NCBI RefSeq assembly: GCF_019890615.1
Contig: NZ_JAINVZ010000024.1
Coordinates: forward strand, 1-64,000
Direction of reading: 5' to 3'
Source: Streptantibioticus parmotrematis
GTDB taxonomy: Bacteria; Actinomycetota; Actinomycetes; Streptomycetales; Streptomycetaceae
DNA: 64,000 nucleotides
This document shows positions 9,969 to 20,800 of the stretch, one piece after another. Each line of letters starts with the position of its first letter. Position 1 is the first letter of the stretch. A program made the position numbers and the translations under genes. Below the pieces are notes generated by a model. It was not told where the DNA came from. It worked only from the letters and a program-made list of their open reading frames with translations, and searched no databases.

Positions 9969-10748
9969 TCAGCCGACGTCGTGGCGGTACGGCGTCGTGG
10001 TGCCGAGCGCCTCGAAGCCGAGGCGTTCCAGGATCGGGCGGCTGGCGTCGGAGGCGTCGACCTGGAGCCAGCGGTAGCCGCGGTCGGCGGCCAGCCGGAC
10101 CCGGTGGGCGACCAGCGCCCGGTAGATGCCGCGTCCGCGCCAGGCCGCCAGCGTGCCGCCGCCCCACAGCCCGGCGAACTCGGTGCCCGCGTGCAGTTCC
10201 ATGCGGGCCGCGGCGACCGGCACGTCCCCCGCCATCGCCACCACGGCGCTCACCGTGTCCGGGTGGTGGGCCAGTTGGGACAGCAGACGCTGGCGCAGGC
10301 GGGAGCGGCTGGAGCGGAAGACCTGCTCGTGGACGTCGGCCACCAGGTCCACCCCGGCCGCGTCGGTCACCGCGCGCAGCCGCACCCCCTCCGGCAGCAC
10401 GACCTGGTCGGACAGTTCGGCGACGGCGGCGACCATCAGGGACTCGGCGGCCTCCGGCACGAACCCCGCGGCGCGCAGCCGCGTCGCCAGGTCGGCGGGC
10501 CGGTCGTGGGAGTACAGCTTCCACTCGAAACCGTGGCCCAGCTCGCCGAAGTGCCGCAGCTGTTCGGCGATGGCCGCGTCCGCGGTCTCCTCGGTGAGGT
10601 CGGACCACAGCACACCGTTCCACGCGGCGGGCCCGCCGGCCTGCCGTACCACGTCGCCGACCCGCTCGACGCGGGCCGTGGGGTCGTCGGGCCGGGCGCC
10701 CCGGCGCATCTGACGGTCGAACAGGCTGAGCACGTGATCGCGGTCCAT
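9969..10748 (-). CDS. GNAT-family N-acetyltransferase
   Basis: This 259-residue protein has a poorly conserved N-terminal half and a C-terminal GNAT fold. The acetyl-CoA loop is in TLAAWRGRGIYRALVAHRV (R/Q-x-x-G-x-G/A type), followed by LAADRGYRWLQVDASDASRPILERLGFEALGTTTPY, the usual beta-6/beta-7 end. The substrate is unknown; the extended N-terminus is typical of Streptomyces acetyltransferases annotated only by fold. The ATG at 10748 was chosen because upstream residues are of non-coding character. It is convergent with the PucR-type gene and has no partner gene in an operon. Confidence 0.8.
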   Translation of the reverse strand: MDRDHVLSLFDRQMRRGARPDDPTARVERVGDVVRQAGGPAAWNGVLWSDLTEETADAAIAEQLRHFGELGHGFEWKLYSHDRPADLATRLRAAGFVPEAAESLMVAAVAELSDQVVLPEGVRLRAVTDAAGVDLVADVHEQVFRSSRSRLRQRLLSQLAHHPDTVSAVVAMAGDVPVAAARMELHAGTEFAGLWGGGTLAAWRGRGIYRALVAHRVRLAADRGYRWLQVDASDASRPILERLGFEALGTTTPYRHDVG

Positions 10749-10822
10749 TTGGCCATTCCAGCACCACGACCGCTCCGGGCCAACGGCATTCGTGCCGGGT
10801 CGGCCGCGCACGGCCGTACGGG

Positions 10823-12001
10823 TCAGGCCCGGGCGGGACGGCGCTTGCGGACGGCGGTGACCACGGCGGCGGTGCCGAGCGCCAGCAGGCCGCCGGCCAG
10901 GCCGAACCAGCCGCCGCCCACGCCCGCGTCCACACCCTTGGTCGGCGTCAACGACCGTGTGACGGCGAGGGATTCGCTCCTGCGCACCCGGCCGTGGTGG
11001 CTGACGACGGTGACCGGGTAGCTGCCGGGCGCCAGGTCGGCGCGGACGTCGGCGGTGCCGTAGAAGCGGGGCGCGTCGCCGTCGGCGCCCTTGCTGTCGT
11101 CCGGGGCGAGGCGCACCGGCGCGGCGAAGGCCGGGGAGGTGGCGGTGAGGCTGCCGGTCTCCCCCGGGTCGGGCGCCGCGTCGTGCCACATCACGTCGAC
11201 CTTGCCGCCCGCGTGGACCGTGAAGCCGTTGGTCGTGGCCCGACCGGGATCCCCGGAGGGCGTGAAGAACGCGGGCCCTGACACCTTGCCCAGGTAGTCG
11301 GGGTCACCGGGCCGCGCGGCGCGCACCGTCAGCGATCCGGAGGCGGCCCGCTCGCCGTGCGGTCCGGTCAGGCTGAAGGCGTAGGAGCCGTCCTTCGTCC
11401 CGGCCGGGACCTTGGCGGTGGCCGAGAAGGCGCGCGGGTCGTAGAAGTCGGTGGCGTCGTCGTGCTCGAGGCGGACCGAGCCAGGCAGCGCCCGCGAGGA
11501 GACGGTGAAGTCGGTGCCGGTCTGCCCGGGGTGGAGGTCGTCCCAGCGCAGCGAGATCCGCTGGCCCGGGCGGACGACCTGGCCGCCGGGGACCCCGGCG
11601 ACGGTGAAGCGCGGGGCCTGGCCCGGGGAGACCTCGATCCGGTCGTGGCCGACGACGCGGTCGCCGATCGAGACGGTCAGCGGGTACGAGCCGGGCTTGG
11701 CGGTGGGCGAGAGGGTGACCAGCGCGTCGTAGCCGGAGACCCACTGGGAGTGGTACCAGCGCAGGTGGACGCGGCCGGTGAAGGCGTGCGACGAGGCGGT
11801 GACGCCCGCCTTGCCCTGCGCCTCGTCCACACCCTGAAGGTTGACGTCGACGCGCTCACCGGGGCGGGCGTCGTAGTTGCCGTTGACCAGCAGCACGGGG
11901 TGCGGCGTGCCGGAGGAATCGGCCGTCGCGGTGCCGGCCGCCACAGCGCAGCACAGCACGCCGGCGCCCAGCGCCGCCGGTACCGCTCGCATCCACCGCA
12001 T
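10823..12001 (-). CDS. Secreted, C-terminally membrane-anchored Ig-like repeat protein
   Basis: The 392-residue product starts with a signal peptide (MRWMRAVPAALGAGVLCCAVAAGTATA, cut expected after ATA). Three or four repeats of about 85-100 residues follow, each with a GxRVDVNLQG/GQRISLRWDDL-like strand, a GTDFTVSS/GSLTATS strand and a PGSYPLTVSI ending. These look like bacterial Ig-type beta-sandwich repeats. A single membrane segment (WFGLAGGLLALGTAAVVTAV) and a basic tail (RKRRPARA) end the protein, so it is likely displayed on the cell surface. There is no LPXTG sortase motif. An AAGGGGG ribosome site precedes the ATG. Function unknown. Confidence 0.75.
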   Translation of the reverse strand: MRWMRAVPAALGAGVLCCAVAAGTATADSSGTPHPVLLVNGNYDARPGERVDVNLQGVDEAQGKAGVTASSHAFTGRVHLRWYHSQWVSGYDALVTLSPTAKPGSYPLTVSIGDRVVGHDRIEVSPGQAPRFTVAGVPGGQVVRPGQRISLRWDDLHPGQTGTDFTVSSRALPGSVRLEHDDATDFYDPRAFSATAKVPAGTKDGSYAFSLTGPHGERAASGSLTVRAARPGDPDYLGKVSGPAFFTPSGDPGRATTNGFTVHAGGKVDVMWHDAAPDPGETGSLTATSPAFAAPVRLAPDDSKGADGDAPRFYGTADVRADLAPGSYPVTVVSHHGRVRRSESLAVTRSLTPTKGVDAGVGGGWFGLAGGLLALGTAAVVTAVRKRRPARA

Positions 12002-12177
12002 GCCGTGCCCCCTTGTGGCCCATGTGCCGTGGCGTCTCGATGCCCTGGCGTCCTGAGAGACGGGAAATCCACCGGAACGGTTGCGCCCGGGCGGCCATTG
12101 TGCTGGGGGTCGCACGAGCGGAGGGAAAGCGGCGGCCCGCCGTCCGGGCCGGGCCACGGCCGCCGGATGCCGGCCTG

Positions 12178-12206
12178 GTCGGGCGCGCCCGGTGGACGCG
12201 CCCGAC
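12178..12206 (-). terminator. Terminator after serA
   Basis: A 10-bp stem GTCGGGCGCG paired with CGCGCCCGAC around a 9-nt loop lies 29 bp past the serA stop. A smaller palindrome (GACGGTCG-GT-CGACCGTC, 12219-12236) overlaps the serA stop codon. Confidence 0.65.
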
Positions 12207-12234
12207 GACGGGCCTGCCGACGGTCGGTCGACCG

Positions 12235-13839
12235 TCAGTCGACGAGGTTGACCGCGCGGGCCGAGGTGGCGCCGATCTCCTCGGCGATCTCGGCGAGCAC
12301 CGGGGCGGGGATGGAGTCGTCCACGGTCAGCGCGACCAGTGCCTCGCCGCCCTCGTTGGTGCGGGCGACCTGCATGCCCGCGATGTTGATGCCGGCCTCG
12401 CCGAGGATGCGGCCGACCGTGCCGACCACGCCGGGCCGGTCGCCGTAGCGCAGGAAGCCCATGTGGTCGGTGAGGACGAGGTCCACGTCGAACTCGCCGA
12501 CGCCGACGATCTTCTGGATGTGCTTGGGCCCGGCCAGGGTGCCGGAGACCGCGATCTCGTCGCCCCCGGAGAGGGTGCCGCGCACGGTGACCAGGTTGCG
12601 GTGCTCGGGCGACTCGCTGCTGGTGGTCAGCCGCACCTCGACGCCGCGCTCCTGGGCGAACAGGGGTGCGTTGACGTAGGAGACGGTCTCGGCGACGACG
12701 TCCTCGAACACGCCCTTGAGCGTGGACAGTTCGAGCACCTTCACATCATGCTGCGTGATCTCACCACGCACCTCGACATCCAGACGCACCGCCACCTCAC
12801 CCGCCAACGCCGTGAAGATCCGCCCCAACTTCTCCGCCAACGGCAACCCCGGCCGCACGTCCTCCGCGATCACACCACCCTGCACATTCACCGCATCCGG
12901 CACCAACTCACCCGCCAACGCCAACCGCACCGACTTCGCGACCGCGATACCCGCCTTCTCCTGCGCCTCACCGGTGGAAGCGCCCAGGTGGGGGGTGGCC
13001 ACCACGTTGTCGAACTCGAACAGCGGCGAGTCCGTGCACGGCTCGGACGAGAACACGTCCAGACCCGCACCCGCGACCCGACCCTCCTTCAACGCACTCG
13101 CCAACGCCGCCTCGTCCACGATCCCACCACGCGCCGCGTTGACGATCCGCACCGACGGCTTGACCTTGTGCAACGCCTCATCACCGATCAGGCCGAGAGT
13201 CTCGGGGGTCTTCGGCAGGTGCACCGTGATGAAGTCCGACACCTCCAGCAACTCATCCAGCGACAGCAGCTTCACCCCCATCTGCGCCGCCCGCGCCGGC
13301 TGCACGTAGGGGTCGTACGCCACGATCTTCATGCCGAACGCCGACATCCGCTGCGCGACGAGGACGCCGATCCGGCCGAGGCCGACCACACCGAGGGTCT
13401 TCTCCGCCAGCTCGACACCCGTGTACTTGCTGCGCTTCCACTCACCGTTCTTCAACGCCGCGTTCGCCTGCGGAATGTTGCGCGCCGACGCCACCAGCAG
13501 ACCACACGCCAACTCCGCCGCGGTCACGATGTTCGACGTCGGCGCATTGACGACCATCACACCGGCCTTCGTAGCGGCCGAGACATCCACATTGTCCAGA
13601 CCGACACCCGCACGAGCGACGACCCGAAGCTTGCGCGCGGCGGCGATCGCCTCCGCGTCCACCTTCGTGGCCGAACGCACCAAAACCGCGTCCACCTCCA
13701 CGATCGCACCCAGCAACTCGGCACGATCCGCCCCGTCGCAATGCCGGATCTCGAAATCCGGACCCAAGGCGTCCACCGTGGCGGGCGAGAGTTCTTCGGC
13801 GATGAGTACGACAGGCTTGCTGGCTGAAGCAGTGCTCAC
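12235..13839 (-). CDS. serA: D-3-phosphoglycerate dehydrogenase
   Basis: This 534-residue enzyme oxidises 3-phosphoglycerate to phosphohydroxypyruvate, the first step of serine synthesis. The substrate domain is followed by a Rossmann fold (TLGVVGLGRIGVLVAQR), the catalytic Arg in NAARGGIVDEAAL, and the Glu/His pair in DVFSSEP and TPHLGASTGEAQEKAG. A long intervening domain and a C-terminal ACT domain (DRPGVVGTVGRILGEAGINIAGMQVAR) complete the actinobacterial form, which binds serine as inhibitor. The GTG start at 13839 has a GAGGA site five bases upstream. Codon use is patchy: stretches between about 12740 and 13760 use TTG, GGT and GAT unlike the gene ends (see findings). It follows ilvC but a terminator separates them. 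Confidence 0.96.
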   Translation of the reverse strand: MSTASASKPVVLIAEELSPATVDALGPDFEIRHCDGADRAELLGAIVEVDAVLVRSATKVDAEAIAAARKLRVVARAGVGLDNVDVSAATKAGVMVVNAPTSNIVTAAELACGLLVASARNIPQANAALKNGEWKRSKYTGVELAEKTLGVVGLGRIGVLVAQRMSAFGMKIVAYDPYVQPARAAQMGVKLLSLDELLEVSDFITVHLPKTPETLGLIGDEALHKVKPSVRIVNAARGGIVDEAALASALKEGRVAGAGLDVFSSEPCTDSPLFEFDNVVATPHLGASTGEAQEKAGIAVAKSVRLALAGELVPDAVNVQGGVIAEDVRPGLPLAEKLGRIFTALAGEVAVRLDVEVRGEITQHDVKVLELSTLKGVFEDVVAETVSYVNAPLFAQERGVEVRLTTSSESPEHRNLVTVRGTLSGGDEIAVSGTLAGPKHIQKIVGVGEFDVDLVLTDHMGFLRYGDRPGVVGTVGRILGEAGINIAGMQVARTNEGGEALVALTVDDSIPAPVLAEIAEEIGATSARAVNLVD

Positions 13840-14053
13840 GTGATCCTCACTTGTCCTACGTGGGCGGCCGGTCCCTTTCGGCCGCTCCAGGGAGGGAGGG
13901 GCTGGCATGCCGCGTGGAAGACGCACGACGCTGTGAGCCTGACGCGCTTGTTACGGCAGTCTATCGGCGACGTGACCGGCTGCCTGTGCCGTTGCGGAAG
14001 GATCACCCGGACGTGGGTGTACGGCGTGGACAAACCTTCCGGTCACGACGCGA

Positions 14054-14088
14054 CGGGGGCCTCCAGGGCAGCGCCCCGGAGGCCCCCG
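14054..14088 (-). terminator. Terminator of the ilvBNC operon
   Basis: An 11-bp perfect outer stem (CGGGGGCCTCC and its complement) with an inner 4-bp stem (GGGC/GCCC, loop AGC) lies 18 bp past the ilvC stop, ahead of the serA promoter region. Confidence 0.85.
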
Positions 14089-14106
14089 TGCACCGCGGGT
14101 GAGGCC

Positions 14107-15201
<1,095 letters not shown>

Positions 15202-15729
15202 TCACGCGCTGCGGTCCAGTGCCCGCAGCGAGCGGTCGGTGATGGAGCGGGCGCCGCGGCCGATGGCGATCGTGCCGGACTGCACCAGCTCCTTGACGCC
15301 GAACGGCTCCAGCATCCGCAGCAGCGCCTCCAGCTTCTCGGCGCCGCCGGTCGCCTCGATCGTGACCGCCTCGGGCGAGACGTCCACGGTCTTGGCGCGG
15401 AAGAGCGAGACGATCTCGGTGATCTGCGAGCGCGTCTCGTTGTCGGCGCGCACCTTCACCAGGACGAGTTCCCGCTGTACGGCGGAGGACGGCTCCAGCT
15501 CGACGATCTTCAGGACGTTGACGAGCTTGTTGAGCTGCTTCGTCACCTGTTCCAGCGGCAGTTCGTCCACCACGTTGACGACGATGGTGATGCGGGAGAT
15601 GTCGGGGTGCTCGGTGGTGCCGACCGCCAGGGAGTCGATGTTGAAGCCGCGGCGGGAGAAGAGCGCGGTGATCCTCGCCAGGACACCGGGCTTGTTCTCG
15701 ACCAGGACGGAGAGCGTGTGCTTGGACAT
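15202..15729 (-). CDS. ilvN: Acetolactate synthase small (regulatory) subunit
   Basis: The 175-residue regulatory partner of IlvB has an N-terminal ACT domain (HTLSVLVENKPGVLARITALFSRRGFNIDSLAVG) that binds valine for feedback inhibition, and the usual C-terminal domain (ELVLVKVRADNETRSQI through LLRMLEPFGVKELVQSGTIAIGRG). It starts 36 bp after the ilvB stop, within the same transcript, consistent with matched production of the two subunits. Confidence 0.97.
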   Translation of the reverse strand: MSKHTLSVLVENKPGVLARITALFSRRGFNIDSLAVGTTEHPDISRITIVVNVVDELPLEQVTKQLNKLVNVLKIVELEPSSAVQRELVLVKVRADNETRSQITEIVSLFRAKTVDVSPEAVTIEATGGAEKLEALLRMLEPFGVKELVQSGTIAIGRGARSITDRSLRALDRSA

Positions 15730-15765
15730 GTTCCGTGATTCCTTCGCGTTGTCTTCCGGCCCGGC

Positions 15766-17613
15766 TCAGTCGTCCATGTCGCCGAAGTCGGGGCGCACCC
15801 CGCGGGCGGCCATGACCTCGTCGTTGGAGGTGCCTGCGGCGACCATCGGCCACACCATGGCGTCCTCGTGGCAGATGAAGTCCACGACCACCGGGCGGTC
15901 GTTGATCGCGTTGGCCTTCTCGATGACCGCGTCGAGGTCGGCCGGGTCCTCGCAGCGCAGCCCGACGCAGCCCATCGCCTCGGCGAGCTTGACGAAGTCG
16001 GGGGTGCGGGTGCCGTTGAGCGCGGGCTTGCCGTCCCCGCCCGGTCCCGAGTGCAGCACGGTGTTGGAGTAGCGCTCGTTGTAGAAGAGCGTCTGCCACT
16101 GGCGGACCATGCCCAGCGCGCCGTTGTTGATGATGCCGACCTTGATGGGGATGCCGTTGAGCGCGCAGGTGACCAGTTCCTGGTTGGTCATCTGGAAGCA
16201 GCCGTCGCCGTCGATCGCCCACACCGTGGTGTCGGGCTTGCCGGCCTTGGCGCCCATCGCGGCCGGGACCGCGTAGCCCATGGTCCCGGCGCCGCCGGAG
16301 TTGAGCCAGGTGTACGGCTTGTCGTAGCGGATGTACTGCGAGGCCCACATCTGGTGCTGGCCGACCCCGGCGGCGAACACGGTGTCCTTCGGGGCGAGTT
16401 GGCCGATGCGCTCGATGACCTGCTGCGGGGAGAGGCTGCCGTCCTCGGGCAGGTCGTAGCCGAGCGGGTAGGTCTCGCGCCAGGAGTCGATCTGCCGCCA
16501 CCAGTCGGCGTAGTCGCCGCGCCGGCCCGCCTCGTGCTCGGCCTGGACCGCGACGATCAGGTCGGCCAGCACCTCGCGGGCGTCGCCGACGATCGGCACG
16601 TCGGCGGCGCGGATCTTGCCGATCTCCGCCGGGTCGATGTCGGCGTGCACGATCTTGGCGTACGGGGCGAACGTGTCGGTCTTGCCGGTCACCCGGTCGT
16701 CGAACCGGGCGCCGAGCGCGACCAGCAGGTCGGCCTTCTGCAACGCGGTGACCGCGGAGACCGAACCGTGCATGCCGGGCATGCCGACGTGCTGGCGGTG
16801 GGTGTCGGGGAAGGCGCCCAGCGCCATCAGCGTGGTGGCGACCGGGGCGCCGGTCAGCTCGGCCAGGATGCGCAGTTCCTCGGTGGCCCGGGCCTTCAGC
16901 ACGCCGCCGCCGACGTACAGCACCGGGCGCCTGGCCTGGGTGAGCATCCGGGCGGCCTCGCGGATCTGCTTGGCGTGCGGCTTGGTCACCGGGCGGTAGC
17001 CGGGCAGGTCGGAGACGGGCGGCCAGGAGAAGGTGGTCCGCGCCTGGAGGGCGTCCTTGGCGATGTCGACCAGCACCGGGCCCGGGCGGCCGGTGGAGGC
17101 GATGTGGAAGGCCTCGGCGATGGTGCGCGGGATGTCGGCGGCGTCGGTGACCAGGAAGTTGTGCTTGGTGATCGGCATGGTGATGCCGACGATGTCCGCC
17201 TCCTGGAAGGCGTCGGTGCCGATGGACTTGGAGGCGACCTGGCCGGTGATGGCGACGATCGGCACCGAGTCCAGATGGGCGTCGGCGATGGGGGTGACGA
17301 GGTTGGTGGCACCCGGGCCCGAGGTGGCCATGCAGACGCCGACCTTGCCGGTGGCCTGCGCGTACCCGGTGGCGGCGTGACCGGCGCCCTGCTCGTGGCG
17401 GACCAGGATGTGGCGCACGCGCTGCGAGTCGAACATGGGGTCGTACGCGGGGAGGATCGCCCCGCCGGGAATGCCGAAGACGGTGTCGGCGCCGACTTCC
17501 TCCAGAGAACGGATGAGGGACTGGGCACCCGTCACCTGTTCGGTGATGGGCTGCTGTGCCGCGCTGCGGGCCCGCGGCTGCGGATGGTGGGCCCCAGTGG
17601 CCTGCTCGGTCAT
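15766..17613 (-). CDS. ilvB: Acetolactate synthase large (catalytic) subunit
   Basis: The 615-residue thiamine-diphosphate enzyme condenses pyruvate with pyruvate or 2-ketobutyrate. It shows the catalytic glutamate region in [14 protein letters not shown], the FAD-binding middle domain, and the ThDP/Mg2+ motif [14 protein letters not shown]...[13 protein letters not shown]. The first ~27 residues are an Ala/Gln/Pro-rich extension not needed for catalysis. The ATG at 17613 lies 68 bp after an attenuator hairpin and has only a weak AGAAGAG ribosome site. Transcription is expected to be controlled by the 13-codon leader peptide upstream. Confidence 0.97.
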   Translation of the reverse strand: MTEQATGAHHPQPRARSAAQQPITEQVTGAQSLIRSLEEVGADTVFGIPGGAILPAYDPMFDSQRVRHILVRHEQGAGHAATGYAQATGKVGVCMATSGPGATNLVTPIADAHLDSVPIVAITGQVASKSIGTDAFQEADIVGITMPITKHNFLVTDAADIPRTIAEAFHIASTGRPGPVLVDIAKDALQARTTFSWPPVSDLPGYRPVTKPHAKQIREAARMLTQARRPVLYVGGGVLKARATEELRILAELTGAPVATTLMALGAFPDTHRQHVGMPGMHGSVSAVTALQKADLLVALGARFDDRVTGKTDTFAPYAKIVHADIDPAEIGKIRAADVPIVGDAREVLADLIVAVQAEHEAGRRGDYADWWRQIDSWRETYPLGYDLPEDGSLSPQQVIERIGQLAPKDTVFAAGVGQHQMWASQYIRYDKPYTWLNSGGAGTMGYAVPAAMGAKAGKPDTTVWAIDGDGCFQMTNQELVTCALNGIPIKVGIINNGALGMVRQWQTLFYNERYSNTVLHSGPGGDGKPALNGTRTPDFVKLAEAMGCVGLRCEDPADLDAVIEKANAINDRPVVVDFICHEDAMVWPMVAAGTSNDEVMAARGVRPDFGDMDD

Positions 17614-17681
17614 CTGCGTGTCTCTTCTCGGAGAGGCCGCCCCGGTCGCGGTGTGGAGGGGGCGGTGGGTGCCAGTGCAAC

Positions 17682-17715
17682 AAAAAACCCCTCGTGCCAG
17701 AAGGCAAGCGAGGGG
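17682..17715 (-). terminator. Attenuator hairpin of ilvBNC
   Basis: On the minus strand a stem (CCCCTCG paired with CGAGGGG, extended by TGCC/GGCA after a 2-nt bulge, TTCT loop) is followed directly by six T residues (17687-17682). It is the only classical U-tract terminator noticed in the window and lies between the BCAA leader peptide and ilvB, the layout of transcription attenuation. Confidence 0.9.
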
Positions 17716-17757
17716 AAGCGCGCCGGTGCTTGTCGCGGGGCGATGATGAGGCCCCGG

Positions 17758-17799
17758 TCAGCCGACGCGCCGTCCAAGTACGAGAATTCGGGTGCGCAT
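17758..17799 (-). CDS. ilvB leader peptide
   Basis: A 13-codon ORF (MRTRILVLGRRVG, then TGA) begins after a strong AGGAGGG ribosome site. It contains consecutive Ile-Leu-Val-Leu codons (ATT CTC GTA CTT), including rare ATT, GTA and CTT codons for this genome. Ribosome stalling here when Ile-, Leu- or Val-tRNA is scarce should prevent the attenuator hairpin at 17682-17715. Leaders of this kind precede ilvB in other actinomycetes. It starts only 34 bp after the preceding cdgC stop, so the promoter must lie within the cdgC end. Confidence 0.9.
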   Translation of the reverse strand: MRTRILVLGRRVG

Positions 17800-17832
17800 G
17801 GCACCGACCCTCCTCCCGCCACAGCCCACGTG

Positions 17833-20800
17833 TCAAGTGGGTGGGACGGACGTCTCATTATGTGAGCGCAGCGGAGGGCTGGCGAGCGGGTCGGGTCCGG
17901 CCGCGCCACCGCGTCTGACCGGCAGCGCTCCGGCGCCCGCGGTGACGACGTCACGCTCGGGTCCGCCCGGGACGGGGAAGACCCCGCGCAACAGGCAGCC
18001 GTGCAGCCGCGGGGAATCCAGCGGCCCCGCGAACGCCATGCCCTGGCCGTGGGTGCAGCCCATCTCGCGCAAGGCCACCGCCTGGTCGGGCCGGTCGACG
18101 CCCTCGGCGACCGACCGCAGTCCCAGGTCGCGGGCGATCCGCAGCAGACCCGAGGTGATCTTGTGCAGCCGGGCGGACTCGACCAGGCCCTCGGTGAAGG
18201 CCCGGTCCAGCTTGAGCACGTCGACCGGCAGCCGCCGCAGCGCCACCATCCCGGCGTACCCGGTGCCGAGGCCGCCCAGCGCGATCCGCACGCCGAGCCT
18301 GCGCAGCGCGCCGAGCCTGCGTTCCAGCTCGTCCAGCGGGACGCGCGGATCGTGGCCCGAGACCTCCAGGATCAGCGCGTCGGGCGGCAGCTCATGGCGT
18401 TCCAGCAGCGCTTCCAGCCGCTTGACCGGCAGTTCGCGGCTGAGCAGCTTGCCGGCCGGCACCGGCACGCACACCGGGACCCGGTGGCCCAGCCGGTGGC
18501 GGGTCGCGGCCTGTTCGACGGCCTCCTCCAGCAGCCATCTGCCGACCTCGGCGCGTTCGGCGCCGTCGGCCGAACCGGCGTCCACGAACCGCAGGAACTC
18601 GGCGGGCGTGAACAGGATGCCCTGCGCGCTGCGCCACCGGGCCTGCGCCTGGACGGTGTCGACGTCACCGCTGTCGAGGTCGACCACCGGCTGGTGCAGC
18701 AACGTGAACTCGCCGTCGCGCAGCGCGCTGCGCAGCCGGGCGGCCAGCTCCGCGCGGTGCGCCACCTCGCTGTGCATCTGCGGCGCGTACAGCTCCACGC
18801 GGTTCTTCCCGGCCGACTTCGCGCGGTACATCGCGAGGTCCGCGTTGCGCATCAGCTCGGCGGAGGTGATGCCGGGGGTGGCGAAGGCGACGCCGATGCT
18901 GGCGGCGACCCGCACCTGCGTCCTGCCCTCCCGCCGCCCTTCGGGGGCGCCGTGCTCCATGGGCGCGTCGCCGCCGGGCTTGCGGCCGCCGACGGAGACC
19001 ACGTACGGCTCGGAGAGGGTCAGCCGCAGCCGTTCCGCGATCTCCACTATCTGCCGCTCGCGCACCTGGGGGTCGCCCTTGCCGCCACAGATGAGGGCGG
19101 CGAACTCGTCGCCGCCCAGCCGTGCCGCCGTGTCCCCGGCCCGGACCGAGTCCTGGAGCCGGCGCGCCGCCTGGATCAGCAGTTCGTCGCCGGCCTGGTG
19201 GCCGACGGTGTCGTTGACCGCCTTGAAGCCGTCGAGGTCGATGTAGAGCACGGCCGCCTCGCCGTCGTCGGCCCGGCGTCCGCCGAGGGCGTGCCCGACG
19301 CGTTCGGTGAACAGGGCGCGGTTGGGCAGGTCGGTGAGCGGGTCGTGGGAGGCGTTGTGCTGCAACTGGGCCTGCAGGCGCACCCGTTCGGTGACGTCGC
19401 GGCTGTTGAAGATCAGGCCGCCCTGGTAGCGGTTGACGGTGGACTCCACGTTGAGCCAGCCGCCGTCGCCGGAGCGCACCCGGCACTCGATGCGGGTGGC
19501 GGGCTCGGCGGACGGCTGCGCGGCGAGGAAGCGGCGCACCTCGTGCAGCATCCGGCCGAGGTCCTCGGGGTGGATGTGGGAGGCGAGTTCGGTGCCGACC
19601 ATGGAGTCGGGGTCGCGGCCCAGGACCCCCTTGGCGGCCGGGCTGACGTAGCGCAGCACACCGGAGGGGGCGGCGATCATGATGACGTCGCTGGAGCCCT
19701 GCACCAGGGAGCGGAAGTGGTTCTCCTTCTGGGCGAGTTCCTGGGTGAGCGCGATGTTGTCCAGGAGCATGATGCCCTGGCGGACCACCAGCACCAGCGC
19801 CACCGTGCAGCCGGTGATCAGCACCACCCGGTCGATCTTGTGGCCGCCCAGGACGTTGTAGAGCATGCCCAGGGTGCAGACCGCGGCGGCGAGGTACGGG
19901 GTGAGCGCGCCGAGCGATCCGGCGGCCTTGCGCTCGGGGCGCACCCGGCGTGGTGGTGGTGGCGGCGCGCCGCGGTGGCCGACCCAGGGCGCGTACGCCA
20001 TGAGCATGCTGGCGGCGAACCAGCCCGCGTCCAGGATCTGGCCGGAATGGTAGTCGCGACGCGGCAGCGGCGAGGTGTAGACGGCGTCGCACAGCACGGT
20101 CAGCGCGAGTGACGTGATGGCCGCGTTGACCGCGGGGCGGTCGGCGGCGGAGCGGCGGAAGTGCAGCGCCAGCACCAGGGAGACCAGCAGGATGTCGAAG
20201 ACCGGGTAGGCGAGCGCGAGCGCCACGTGCGCCTTGCCGCGGCCGTCGAGCCCGGCGTCGTGCGCGAGCGCGAGACTCCAGGTGAGGGTCAGCAGCGAGC
20301 CCGCGATCAGCCAGGCGTCCAGCGTGAGGCAGACCCATCCGGCCCTGGTCACCGGGCGCTTGGCGAGGACCAGCAGTCCCACTATGGCCGGTGGCGCGAA
20401 GAGCAGGAAGCAGAAGTCGGCGGGCGAGACGTGCGGCATGGATTTGACGCCGAGCACGACCTCGTACCAGCCCCACGTGCCGTTGCCCGCGGCGAGCATG
20501 GCGGAGGAGACGGCGAACAGCACCCACGCGGGGCGGTTGGGCCCCGGGACGGTGCGGGCGTACCACAGGCACGACAGGCAGGCGGCGAGCCCCGCGGCGG
20601 CCAGCCCGAAGTCGCCCATGAACGCGGCGAGCGGCGGGGTGCCCCAGTCCAGCGCGGCCCCGGCCGCGTACCCGCCGCAGACCATGGCGACCAGGAGTTG
20701 GGGCAGCAGGCCCGCCCGGTCGCCTCCCGCCGGGCCGGGCAGCAACGCCCCTGACGCACTCACGCCGTACCCCGCCCGCGCACCCGGTGGCCGCCGCGCA

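Noticed and set aside
12219-12236. Palindrome overlapping the serA stop codon
   Set aside because: The 2-nt loop is too tight for a hairpin; the stem at 12178-12206 is the better terminator.
17833-17954. Short frames overlapping the ilvB leader and the cdgC end
   Set aside because: They lack family character and clash with the leader peptide and cdgC, which are well supported.
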